DNA of 64,000 bases, taken from NCBI GenBank assembly GCA_963749575.1, contig CAVVNM010000008.1, forward strand, positions 372,001-436,000, written 5' to 3'. Made by a program: the position numbers and the translations under genes. This document shows, piece by piece, positions 26,488 through 34,288 of the stretch (position 1 is the first letter of the stretch; each line of letters starts with the position of its first letter). Below the pieces are notes generated by a model, which saw nothing but the letters and a program-made list of their open reading frames with translations, was not told where the DNA came from and ran no database searches. This DNA comes from JAMXLO01 sp963749575 (GTDB lineage: Bacteria; Pseudomonadota; Alphaproteobacteria; Acetobacterales; Acetobacteraceae).

Positions 26488-28117
26488 TCAATCGAACAAG
26501 GTTGCCAGGCGCTGCTTGATGCTGTCAGCGACATAGAGTGCCAGCGCCTGGATGGTGGAAGTCGGGTTCACCCCGCCGGACGTGACCCAGATGCTGCCAT
26601 CGACGATGAACAGATTCTTCACATCGTGGCAACGGCCCCATGCGTTCACCACGGAACGTTCCGGATCATTGCCCATCCGCGCGGTGCCCAGCAGATGTCC
26701 GGGGGTGTTGAGGTTGCTGCGGGAGGTGTAGAGGTTGGCGGCGCCTGCGGCGGTCAGGATCTGTTCCGCGCGCGCGATGCCGTGTTCCATCATGCGCCGT
26801 GTGTTCTCGCTGATGATGTAATCGATCTTCGGCGCCGGGATGCCATGGCTGTCCTTGAGCACCGGATCGAGCGTTACCCGGTTATGTTCCTCCGGCAGGT
26901 CCTCGCAGGCGATCCCGATCTGGAGGCGCCGGTAGATCAGTTGGCGATAGACGCGATGATGTTGCTCGCCCCAGGGCAGATGCCCGACGGCCTCGCTCCC
27001 GATCGCCTCGCTGACCACGCCGGCGCCGCGGGCAAACTGCAAGGTATAACCGCGGACGAAATCGCGGGCTGGGTCGGTTTCGTAGAATTCCTTGCTCCAT
27101 AGGCTCAGCATGGGCGCGTGGTCGCCGTCCACCCTCTCGTCCACATAACCGCGGACCTGTGGCCACGGATGCAGCATCAGGTTCTTGCCGACCAGTCCGC
27201 TGGAATTGGCCAGTCCGTTGGGGAAGCGGGACGATGCCGAATTGAGCAGCAGACGCGGCGTGCCGATACCGTTGCAGGCGAGAATGACCACCTCCGCCGG
27301 CTGAAACCGCTCCACCCCCTCGGCGTCGTAGTAGATGGCGCCGGACGCCATGCCGTGCGCATTGGTGGTGATCTCCCGCACCCGGCAGCGCGATCGCAGT
27401 TCGACCCCGGCACGGATCGCATGCGGCCAGTACGTGATGTCCGTGCTCGCCTTCGCGCCCTGGGCGCAGCCTGGTGTGCAATGGCCGAGATTGATGCACG
27501 GCGCCCGCCCGTCATACTCGGTCGTCGCGATCGCCGCGTCCGACGGCCACCAGTGCCAGCCGAGTTGGTTCATCGCGCGGGCATAACGGGCGCCGGTCAG
27601 GCCGAGCGGCAGCGGCGGCATCGGCGGTTGCCGGGGTGGGTAGGCCGGATCGCCTGGCAGACCGGACACGCCCATCATGCGGTCGTTCTCGGCAAAGAAC
27701 GGTTCGAGCGTCGGGTAATCGATCGGCCAGTCGTCGGCGACGCCATCAAGCGATCGCACGCGAAAATCCGACGGATGCATCCGCGGGAAATGCGCCGTGA
27801 ACATGATGGTGCCGCCGCCGACCGCGTTGAAGTTGGCGATCTTCATCGGCGAAGCCTGCGTCGTTGATCGGGTAGTCCGTTGGCCGCGCACGGCGGTTCG
27901 GACTGACGTCGAAATCGGCGTATCGCCGTGCCTCCCAGTCCCTTCCGTTGCTGGGGAAGTCGGACTGTTTCATCCAATCGCCCTGTTCCAGGCAAAGGAT
28001 CTTCATCCGCGTCTCGGCGAGGCTCCACGCCACCGCCGCGCCGGAAGCGCCGGAGCCGATGATCAGGACGTCGACCGAGCGGTTGCTGGACCGGCCGCCA
28101 TTATTGGTATCGGACAT
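26488..28117 (-). pseudogene. GMC family oxidoreductase, copy 1 (single frameshift)
   Basis: The two frames join to a 542-residue FAD GMC dehydrogenase. The N-terminal part (27855-28117) has the FAD motif IIGSGASGAAVAWSL. The C-terminal part has CINLGHCTPGCAQGAKAS, the catalytic H in HLLGTARMG and N in SGGVNPTSTIQALA. The break lies at DYPINDA / ASPMKIANFN near 27854. Removing one G from GCAGGCTTC restores alignment with the intact neighbour at 28148-29746, its tandem paralogue. It is probably functional if the extra base is an artefact. Such enzymes oxidise alcohols, sugars or polyols to carbonyls. Confidence 0.82.
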
Positions 28118-28147
28118 GCTCGCTTCGCGCCCTCCGGATGTCAGCCA

Positions 28148-29746
28148 TCAATCGAACAGGGTGGCGAGGCGCTGCTTCATGCTGTCGGCGATGTACAGTG
28201 CGAGCGCCTGGATGGTGCAGGTCGGGTTCACGCCGCCTGAGGTTACGAAGATGCTGCCATCGACGATGAACAGGTTCTTGACGTCGTGGCAACGTCCCCA
28301 CTCGTTCACCACCGACCGTTCCGGGTCGGTCCCCATGCGCGCCGTGCCAAGCAGGTGCCAGCCGCCATTCAGGATCGGGCTTTGCACCCCGACGTCGGTC
28401 GCACCCGCCGCCGCCAGCACTTCCCTGGCCCGCGCGATGCCGTGGTCCATCATACGCAACGAGTTTTCGCTGATCGTGTAATCGACCTTTGGCGCGGCGA
28501 TGCCGTGCCCATCCTTCAGCACGGGATCGAGCGTCACCCGGTTGTGTTCCTCCGGCAGGTCCTCGCAGATCGCCGACAGGCCGATGCGCCGCCCCACCAG
28601 CCGGCGGAACACGCGATGATGGTTCTCGCCCCAGGGCAGGCGCCGGTCCGCGTCGCTGACGATCGCCTCGGTGACAGGTCCGATGCCGCGGCCGAACTGG
28701 AAGGCATAGCCACGGACGAAATCGCGGCGTGGATCGGTCTCGTAGAATTCCATGCTCCAGAGGCACAGCGGCGGTGCGCGATTGCTGTCGAGTGGCTCCT
28801 CGACATAGCCGAACACCTGGGCATACGGGTGGAACATCAGGTTCTTGCCGACGAGTCCGCTGGAATTGGCCAGCCCATTGGGACAGCGTGCCGATGCTGA
28901 ATTGAGCAGCAGGCGCGGCGTGCCGACGCCATTGCAGGCCATGATGACGACTTCCGCCGGCTGGAACTGCTCCGCCCCATCGGCATCGTAGTAGATCGCG
29001 CCGGAGGCCATGCCGTGTTCGTTGACCGTGATCTCGCGCACCCGGCAGCGCGTGCGCAATTCCACCCCGGCGCGGATCGCTGCCGGCCAATAGGTGATGT
29101 CGGTGCTCGCCTTCGCGCCCTGCGCGCAGCCGGGCGTGCAATGCCCGAGGTTGATGCATGGCGCGCGGCCTTCGTACTCGGTGGTGGCGACCGCGGTGTC
29201 CGACGGCCACCAGTGCCAGCCGAGCTGGTTCATCGCCTTGGCGAACCGCGTGCCGGACTTGCCCAGTGGCAGCGGCGGCATGGGCGGCTGCTTTGGCGGA
29301 TAGGCCGGATCGCCGGCCAGACCCGAGACACCGGTCATGCGCTCGTTCTCGGCGAAATACGGCTCCAGCACGGTATAATCGATCGGCCAGTCATCGGCGA
29401 CGCCGTCGAGCGTTCGCACCCGGAAATCCGACGGGTGCAGGCGCGGATAATGCGCGGTGTACATGATGGTGCTGCCGCCGACGCCATTGAAATTCACCAC
29501 CTTGATCGGCGAGTTGTCGTCGTTGATCGGATAGTCGGTGGGCCGTGCGCGCCGGTTCGGACTGGTGGCGAAATCGCTGTACAGCCGGGCCTCCCAGTCC
29601 CGGCCGTTGGTCGGGTAGTCTGCTTGCTGCATCCAATCGCCCTGTTCGAGGCAGAGGATCTTCATCCGCGTGTCGGCCAGGCTCCAGGCCACTGCGGCGC
29701 CCGACGCGCCGGCGCCAATGATCAGCACGTCCACCGTTTGGTTCAT
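28148..29746 (-). CDS. GMC family oxidoreductase, copy 2 (intact)
   Basis: A 532-residue FAD-dependent GMC oxidoreductase. It has the FAD motif GAGASGAAVAWSL with E at the end of the second strand (CLEQGDW), NFNGVGGSTIMYTAH at the isoalloxazine site, the four-cysteine-region segment CINLGHCTPGCAQGA, and the active-site HLLGTARMG and GGVNPTCTIQ. It has no signal peptide. It is first in a five-gene minus-strand operon and lies 30 nt from its tandem paralogue. The two proteins match through long identical stretches, which points to a duplication. It is divergent from the GST at 29830, leaving only 83 nt for both promoters. Confidence 0.9.
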   Translation of the reverse strand: MNQTVDVLIIGAGASGAAVAWSLADTRMKILCLEQGDWMQQADYPTNGRDWEARLYSDFATSPNRRARPTDYPINDDNSPIKVVNFNGVGGSTIMYTAHYPRLHPSDFRVRTLDGVADDWPIDYTVLEPYFAENERMTGVSGLAGDPAYPPKQPPMPPLPLGKSGTRFAKAMNQLGWHWWPSDTAVATTEYEGRAPCINLGHCTPGCAQGAKASTDITYWPAAIRAGVELRTRCRVREITVNEHGMASGAIYYDADGAEQFQPAEVVIMACNGVGTPRLLLNSASARCPNGLANSSGLVGKNLMFHPYAQVFGYVEEPLDSNRAPPLCLWSMEFYETDPRRDFVRGYAFQFGRGIGPVTEAIVSDADRRLPWGENHHRVFRRLVGRRIGLSAICEDLPEEHNRVTLDPVLKDGHGIAAPKVDYTISENSLRMMDHGIARAREVLAAAGATDVGVQSPILNGGWHLLGTARMGTDPERSVVNEWGRCHDVKNLFIVDGSIFVTSGGVNPTCTIQALALYIADSMKQRLATLFD

Positions 29747-29829
29747 CGCTCACTCCCTGGACCGCGCATGGCCTATCACACCGCGGGGGTTCGCGGCAGT
29801 ATGCCGGCCGGACACATGGAGTATCCGCA

Positions 29830-30582
29830 ATGATCGACCTGTATTTCTGGCCCACCGGCAACGGCAAGAAGATCGTCATTCTGCTGGAAGAGCTCGGTCT
29901 CCCCTACACCTTCAAGCCCATCAACATCGGCCGCGGCGACCAGCTGACCGCCACGTTCCTGAAGATCTCTCCCAACGGCCGCATGCCGGCGATCGTCGAT
30001 CACGAACCGATGGGCGGCGGCGAGCCGATCTCGATCTTCGAGTCCGGCGCCATCATGACCTACCTGGCCGAGAAGACCGGACAATTCATGCCCACCGAAC
30101 CGCGCGGAAGATACGACGTGGCCCAGTGGGTGAACTGGCAGATGGCCAATCAAGGCCCGAAGCTGGGCGAGCAGGGCCATTTCCGCCGCGCCCTCGCCGG
30201 CGGCAAGAATGGCGATCTTACCTACGCACTGCGCCGCTTCGATAATGAAGCGCATCGTATCTTCGGCGTGATGAACCTGGGCCTGTTCAACAAGCGCTAT
30301 CTCGCCGCCGGCCAGTACACCATCGCCGACATGATCTGCTATCCCTGGGCCTCGAGCTGGGCCACGCGGGACATCGACATCGAGGATTTTCCCAACGTGA
30401 AGCGCTGGCTGGAAGAGATCGGCGAGCGGCCGGCCGTGAAGAAGGCGATGGCCCTCGGACCCGAGTTCCGCGAGGACCCCGCCTCGATCAGCGCCGAGGA
30501 GCAGGCGCGCCGCCAGCGACTGGTCGGCGACCAGCGGGCGCAGCAGGTCCCCGCGGACTGGATGAACGCCGCGCCCGGTTAG
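29830..30582 (+). CDS. glutathione S-transferase, YfcG/Nu-class-like
   Basis: A 250-residue cytoplasmic GST. Residues 1-85 form the thioredoxin-like domain, with FWPTGNGKK as the glutathione-contact loop (Asn in place of a catalytic Ser or Cys, as in Nu-class YfcG), SPNGRMPAIVD and ESGAIMTYLAEK. Residues 95-220 form the helical domain with the N-capping box YTIADMICYPW. The family reduces disulfides or organic peroxides with glutathione. It is divergent from the GMC operon and is followed directly by a strong inverted repeat. A detoxifying role for reactive products is plausible but unproven. Confidence 0.88.
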   Translation: MIDLYFWPTGNGKKIVILLEELGLPYTFKPINIGRGDQLTATFLKISPNGRMPAIVDHEPMGGGEPISIFESGAIMTYLAEKTGQFMPTEPRGRYDVAQWVNWQMANQGPKLGEQGHFRRALAGGKNGDLTYALRRFDNEAHRIFGVMNLGLFNKRYLAAGQYTIADMICYPWASSWATRDIDIEDFPNVKRWLEEIGERPAVKKAMALGPEFREDPASISAEEQARRQRLVGDQRAQQVPADWMNAAPG

Positions 30583-30589
30583 GCGGTCC

Positions 30590-30639
30590 GGCGCAAGCCA
30601 CACATCGGGAGGGTCGCGATCCGATGTGTGGCTTGCGCC
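30590..30639 (+). terminator. 19-bp perfect inverted repeat after the GST gene
   Basis: The left arm at 30590-30608 (GGCGCAAGCCACACATCGG) and right arm at 30621-30639 pair perfectly over 19 bp around a 12-nt loop, starting 8 nt after the GST stop. There is no clear T-tract. It most likely works as a transcription terminator or mRNA-stabilising hairpin. A regulator site or mobile-element relic are alternatives. Confidence 0.5.
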
Positions 30640-31225
30640 ACTTCGGCTCGGCAACCCGCGTGCAACAGGGCGCCGACGGAAAGCGAAGGGTTTGCCCACG
30701 AGGCTCTTCACCGTCGCGTGGCCGTCTGCCGATGTGTCGTGTCAGCGAACGGCGGATGCCGTGCCGCGGGAGCGTGAGGGGGTACGGCGGCACCGGTGTG
30801 GCGTCGGGGACGGTGATGGGTCCGTCGCGCCACCTGACCGGGTCGTTCCCTGTGTTGTTCGAGGGAGTGCCGGCAACGCGCTCGACCTCGATGTCGCTGC
30901 AGAACTCCACCAATGCGCCGGGCGCGCAATTGGTACCGAGCCAGCCGTTCGTACTGTTGCGGGCGCCGTGAAAACCGCCGCAGACGCTGCGTGCGGAACA
31001 CAGATTGTTAATCGGAATTGGCTAGGCAAATGCCGGACCGCCGGATACGATGGAGATTGAGACACACGCCTGTGACCGCGCGTCGAACCGTTGCTGCTCG
31101 AGGCCGCGGTGAGCGGTAACGACGGCCAGACAGGATCCCAAGGCGCGGCGCCTCGTGGTATGGCTTGAACCCAACGGGCGACTCACAATAAGCGCCTGTG
31201 GTGCTGCTCCATGACGGAGGATCTG
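30640..31225. other. intergenic region without a supported gene
   Basis: 586 bp separate the GST hairpin from the RiPP precursor. Short open frames exist on both strands, but none has a ribosome site, a signal peptide or a recognisable domain, and their amino-acid composition looks like shadow translation. The promoter of the RiPP operon must lie in the 3' part. I see no convincing -35/-10 pair. Confidence 0.5.
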
Positions 31226-31582
31226 ATGAAATTGCGGCAGAAATATCTGAGCATCATATCCGGGATCGCCCCGGTGGGTGCGGTGGGGGTGTCGCTGTTG
31301 CTCGGCGCGACGCTGCCAGGCGATGCCGCGGTGCGGGTCCCGGATCCGCAACCTCCTGCCGCCGAACAGGGCGTGGCCGAGCGGCTGGCCGCCATTCGTG
31401 AGGCAGTGTTCACCGTGGCCGGTTCCGGCCTCACCGGCAGCCATGGCGACCCGAACGTCCAGCTGGTCTGGGGCAACAGGTGGTTCAACGGGGGCTGGAA
31501 TCGGCGTCGCGGATGGGGATCGCCCTGGGGAAACTGGCGCAATGTCAGGCCAGCCTGGAACAATTTCTGGCGGAACTGGTAG
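31226..31582 (+). CDS. GrrA/OscA-like precursor peptide of a radical SAM-modified (cyclophane) RiPP
   Basis: A 118-residue secreted precursor. An N-terminal signal-like segment (IAPVGAVGVSLLLGATLPGDAA) is followed by a leader with QGVAERLAAIREAV (matches the SERLAAIREAV-type leader of GrrA-family peptides). The 37-residue C-terminal core is made of W, N, G, R and F. The core has nine tryptophans and six W-x-N motifs (82, 86, 101, 104, 111, 115), the pattern on which three-residue cyclophane cross-links are formed by GrrM-type enzymes. GGAGG lies five bases before ATG 31226; an ATG five codons upstream overlaps it. The radical SAM gene follows after 24 nt. The family call is by pattern; the mature product is unknown. 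Confidence 0.82.
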   Translation: MKLRQKYLSIISGIAPVGAVGVSLLLGATLPGDAAVRVPDPQPPAAEQGVAERLAAIREAVFTVAGSGLTGSHGDPNVQLVWGNRWFNGGWNRRRGWGSPWGNWRNVRPAWNNFWRNW

Positions 31583-31606
31583 GCCGGTAATCGAGCGAGG
31601 CGTGCC

Positions 31607-32809
31607 GTGCCCGTGATAGAATTGCTGGTCATCCAACCCACACCGTTCTGCAACATCAATTGCTCTTACTGCTATCTCCCTGACCGGCGTTCGAAGACAG
31701 TGGTCTCGAACGAGACCCTGTCGAACCTGTTCTCAGAAGTCTTCGCGTCAGGTTGGGTGCGCGACTGCCTGTCTGTGGTGTGGCACGCCGGCGAGCCGTT
31801 GGTATTGCCGATCGGGTTTTATCGCGACGCGTTCCGGACCATCGACGCGCTCAAGCCTGCCGGAGTTTCGGTCAATCATTCATTCCAGACCAATGGGATG
31901 TTGATCGACGATGCCTGGTGCGATTTCCTGATCGAGGCGGACATCGGCATCGGCGTCAGTGTCGATGGGCCGAAGCATCTGCATGATCTGAATCGGCTTA
32001 CTCGCTCGGGCCGGGGCACATTCGATCTGACGATTGCGGGGATCCGACGGCTGCGGCGGCGCGCAGTGCCATTTCATGTGATTTCGGTGCTGTCATCGCA
32101 AAATATGAAATCGCCTGCTGAGATGTTCGATTTCTACCTCTCGGAAGGGATCGAGGAGGTCTGCTTCAACGTCGAGGAATCCGAGGGAAGCCACGTATCG
32201 TCCGCCTTTGCGCAAGACGATGTCGAGGCGACGTTTTATCGATTTATGAGCGAGTTCTGGCGATTGGCGGCGGCGGCCCCTGGCAGGCTCACCTTCATTC
32301 GCGAGATCGATCATGCGGTGCAGCAGGTGCTGCGGCCACAGGATGCCATGACCGCGAACCAGTTGACTGAGCCATTCGCCGTGATCAGCATGGATGTGGC
32401 TGGCAATATTTCTACGTTCTCGCCCGAGCTGGTTGGATTGAAAAACGCTGACTACGGCGATTTCCTGCTCGGCAACATCAACACCGATCGGTTGGTCGAT
32501 CTGCTGGAACGTCCGAACCTTGCCAAAATGCAGCGAGACATCCGCGCGGGCGTGGAGTTGTGCCGGCGGCACTGCCAGTATTTCAGCGTGTGCGGCGGTG
32601 GCGAGCCTATCAACAAGCTGGCGGAGAACGGCACATTCGTCAGCACCGAGACCACCTATTGCCGGCTGACGAGAATGCGTGTGACCGATCTCGTGCTTGA
32701 CGCGATCGATCGCCTGCCTGCGAGCGACTCCGGCGCGGATGGCTTTGCCGGCGGTCTGCGTGAACCGGTTCGCCGCCAGGGGACCCTGGCAAATCGTCTT
32801 GGAATGTGA
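31607..32809 (+). CDS. radical SAM/SPASM peptide maturase (GrrM/OscB-like, cyclophane-forming)
   Basis: A 400-residue cytoplasmic enzyme. The AdoMet [4Fe-4S] motif is C15-x3-C19-x2-C22 (FCNINCSYC), followed by a HAGEP motif and SVDGPKHLHD. The C-terminal auxiliary-cluster region has C319, C323, C329 and C352 (CRRHCQYFSVCGGG...YCRL), as in SPASM maturases. It has about the length of GrrM. A GTG start with GCGAGG six bases upstream lies 24 nt after the precursor. Expected chemistry: radical cross-linking of Trp side chains to the backbone-proximal carbon of Asn in W-x-N motifs of the precursor. Other SPASM chemistries cannot be excluded without experiments. Confidence 0.87.
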   Translation: MPVIELLVIQPTPFCNINCSYCYLPDRRSKTVVSNETLSNLFSEVFASGWVRDCLSVVWHAGEPLVLPIGFYRDAFRTIDALKPAGVSVNHSFQTNGMLIDDAWCDFLIEADIGIGVSVDGPKHLHDLNRLTRSGRGTFDLTIAGIRRLRRRAVPFHVISVLSSQNMKSPAEMFDFYLSEGIEEVCFNVEESEGSHVSSAFAQDDVEATFYRFMSEFWRLAAAAPGRLTFIREIDHAVQQVLRPQDAMTANQLTEPFAVISMDVAGNISTFSPELVGLKNADYGDFLLGNINTDRLVDLLERPNLAKMQRDIRAGVELCRRHCQYFSVCGGGEPINKLAENGTFVSTETTYCRLTRMRVTDLVLDAIDRLPASDSGADGFAGGLREPVRRQGTLANRLGM

Positions 32810-32822
32810 GTCGGAGGACAGC

Positions 32823-33560
32823 ATGAACAGCATGCTCGGACGGTACGCCGCCCTCGCCATTGTTGCCGCGGTGCAGGCCGGTGCGGTGACGCTGGCGTAC
32901 GGCCAGACCCCGCCGGCGCCCGCGGCCGCCGGCGCGCCACCCCAGTCGCGCGACGATTCCGGACCGGGATCATCGACGGAAGGTCCCGGCGACGAGGCAT
33001 CTTCGTCAGTTGACCTGCCGGTGTTGTATGTCACCAGCGTGGAAATTCTTCAGACGGCGTCCGATCCAAAGATCGACATCGTCAGCGTGACGGGGCTGGT
33101 ACCGTCAGAGGGTTGGAACTTCCCGCAGTTGGTTCCGACATACGCCGGGAAGCCGTTCGACGACGTGCTCGATCTGCAGTTCATCGCTACTGCTCCGGTA
33201 CAGTCGCAGCCCGCCAGCGGGTTCGTTGCCGTCAACGCGGTATTTCCACTTGATCCGGGTCATTGGTTCAAGGGCGTGCGGGTCCGCGCGGCCGAGAATG
33301 CGATCTCGGTTCTGCAGGTCCCTGGCAGCAACCAAACCACGCCGAAGGTCAATGACTGCAAGGACTGCCTTGGCAAAAGACTGGCCCCGACAGGACAGGC
33401 GCAGTCCGGCGAGCAGGGCGTGGTCAGGCAGGAAGATCTGCCGAAGGCGTTGCGCGTGATCCGGCCGTCGGATGGGATCAGGGGTGCGGATCAAGATCCG
33501 GACCGCCTCACGCTGATCACCGACGACAATGGAATTATTGTCGAAGCCTTTTGGGAGTAG
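32823..33560 (+). CDS. secreted protein with I78 inhibitor-like C-terminus, linked to the RiPP cassette
   Basis: A 245-residue protein with a signal peptide (YAALAIVAAVQAGAVTLAYG). A Pro/Ser/Gly-rich linker spans residues 29-62 and a middle domain 63-175, which I do not recognise. The C-terminal part has a CKDC pair (C179, C182) and ends LRVIRPSDGIRGADQDPDRLTLITDDNG. That end follows the pattern of I78 peptidase inhibitors (RVIRPG...PDRLN...DxxGxIxR). CGGAGGA precedes the ATG, 13 nt after the radical SAM stop, so the three genes form one operon. It might protect, bind or release the modified peptide outside the membrane. This is inference. Confidence 0.65.
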   Translation: MNSMLGRYAALAIVAAVQAGAVTLAYGQTPPAPAAAGAPPQSRDDSGPGSSTEGPGDEASSSVDLPVLYVTSVEILQTASDPKIDIVSVTGLVPSEGWNFPQLVPTYAGKPFDDVLDLQFIATAPVQSQPASGFVAVNAVFPLDPGHWFKGVRVRAAENAISVLQVPGSNQTTPKVNDCKDCLGKRLAPTGQAQSGEQGVVRQEDLPKALRVIRPSDGIRGADQDPDRLTLITDDNGIIVEAFWE

Positions 33561-33604
33561 CTGTACGGGCGCTGGCGAACATGGTGCGAGCGGCGGCCGG
33601 CGGC

Positions 33605-34174
33605 TTATCCGGTGCGCGTCATCCGCCGCAGTGAAAATCCGAATTGCAGCCAGGTACCGCCCTGCACCATCAATTCCACCGCGATCAGCGTGCCCAGCAA
33701 CCATAGCCCCGACCACGGCAGGCTCCTGAACAGCAGCACGCCGATCACCAGACTGACCAACCCACCCAGCAGCAGCAGCCACCAGCCTTGTACTTCGCGG
33801 TGCCGCAGTGCGATGGCGACGCGTATGACGCCGCCAGCGATCAGGGCGGCGACCGCCAGTGCAGTAATGATGATCGAACCCTCGACCGGTTCGTCCATGA
33901 TCAGGAGGCCACCGACAACATAGAGCACGCCGCACAGCAGATTGAGCGCGAATGCGCCCCAGGTCTTGGTCATGAAGGCGTGGACGATCTGGAACGCTCC
34001 TCCCACCAGCAGCATCGCGCCGATGAAGATCACGCTGGCCAGCGTCACCGCCACCACGTCAACCAGTGCGAGTGCGCCGACCAGGATCAGCAACACACCG
34101 AGTGCGATGAACCAGCCCCATTTCGACGTCAGTTCCGAATAGCCCAGGCCGCGTCGCTGTGCGGGCGCTTGCAT
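33605..34174 (-). CDS. HdeD family membrane protein (DUF308)
   Basis: A 189-residue inner-membrane protein with six hydrophobic segments arranged as repeated helix pairs, each ending in LL-x-GG-like turns (LVGALALVDVVAVTLASVIFIGAMLLVGG, LLGGLVSLVIGVLLF). This matches HdeD/DUF308 proteins in length and pattern. E. coli HdeD contributes to acid resistance, but the biochemical role is unknown. The chosen ATG (34174) has AAGGGAAGG upstream. It is convergent with the RiPP operon, 44 bp away. Confidence 0.8.
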   Translation of the reverse strand: MQAPAQRRGLGYSELTSKWGWFIALGVLLILVGALALVDVVAVTLASVIFIGAMLLVGGAFQIVHAFMTKTWGAFALNLLCGVLYVVGGLLIMDEPVEGSIIITALAVAALIAGGVIRVAIALRHREVQGWWLLLLGGLVSLVIGVLLFRSLPWSGLWLLGTLIAVELMVQGGTWLQFGFSLRRMTRTG

Positions 34175-34288
34175 GATCGGGTGGTTCCTTCCCTTTGACC
34201 TGCGGACAGTTTCCGCTACCGGCGGTTGGCTGGCAACACGCCGACCCGGGCGTTGCACCGCGAATCAAGGCGGTCGGCGGAATTTGCA

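Noticed and set aside
30624..30971. A 115-codon frame between the GST and the RiPP precursor
   Set aside because: It starts inside the hairpin right arm, lacks a ribosome site and any family features, and its composition is shadow-like.
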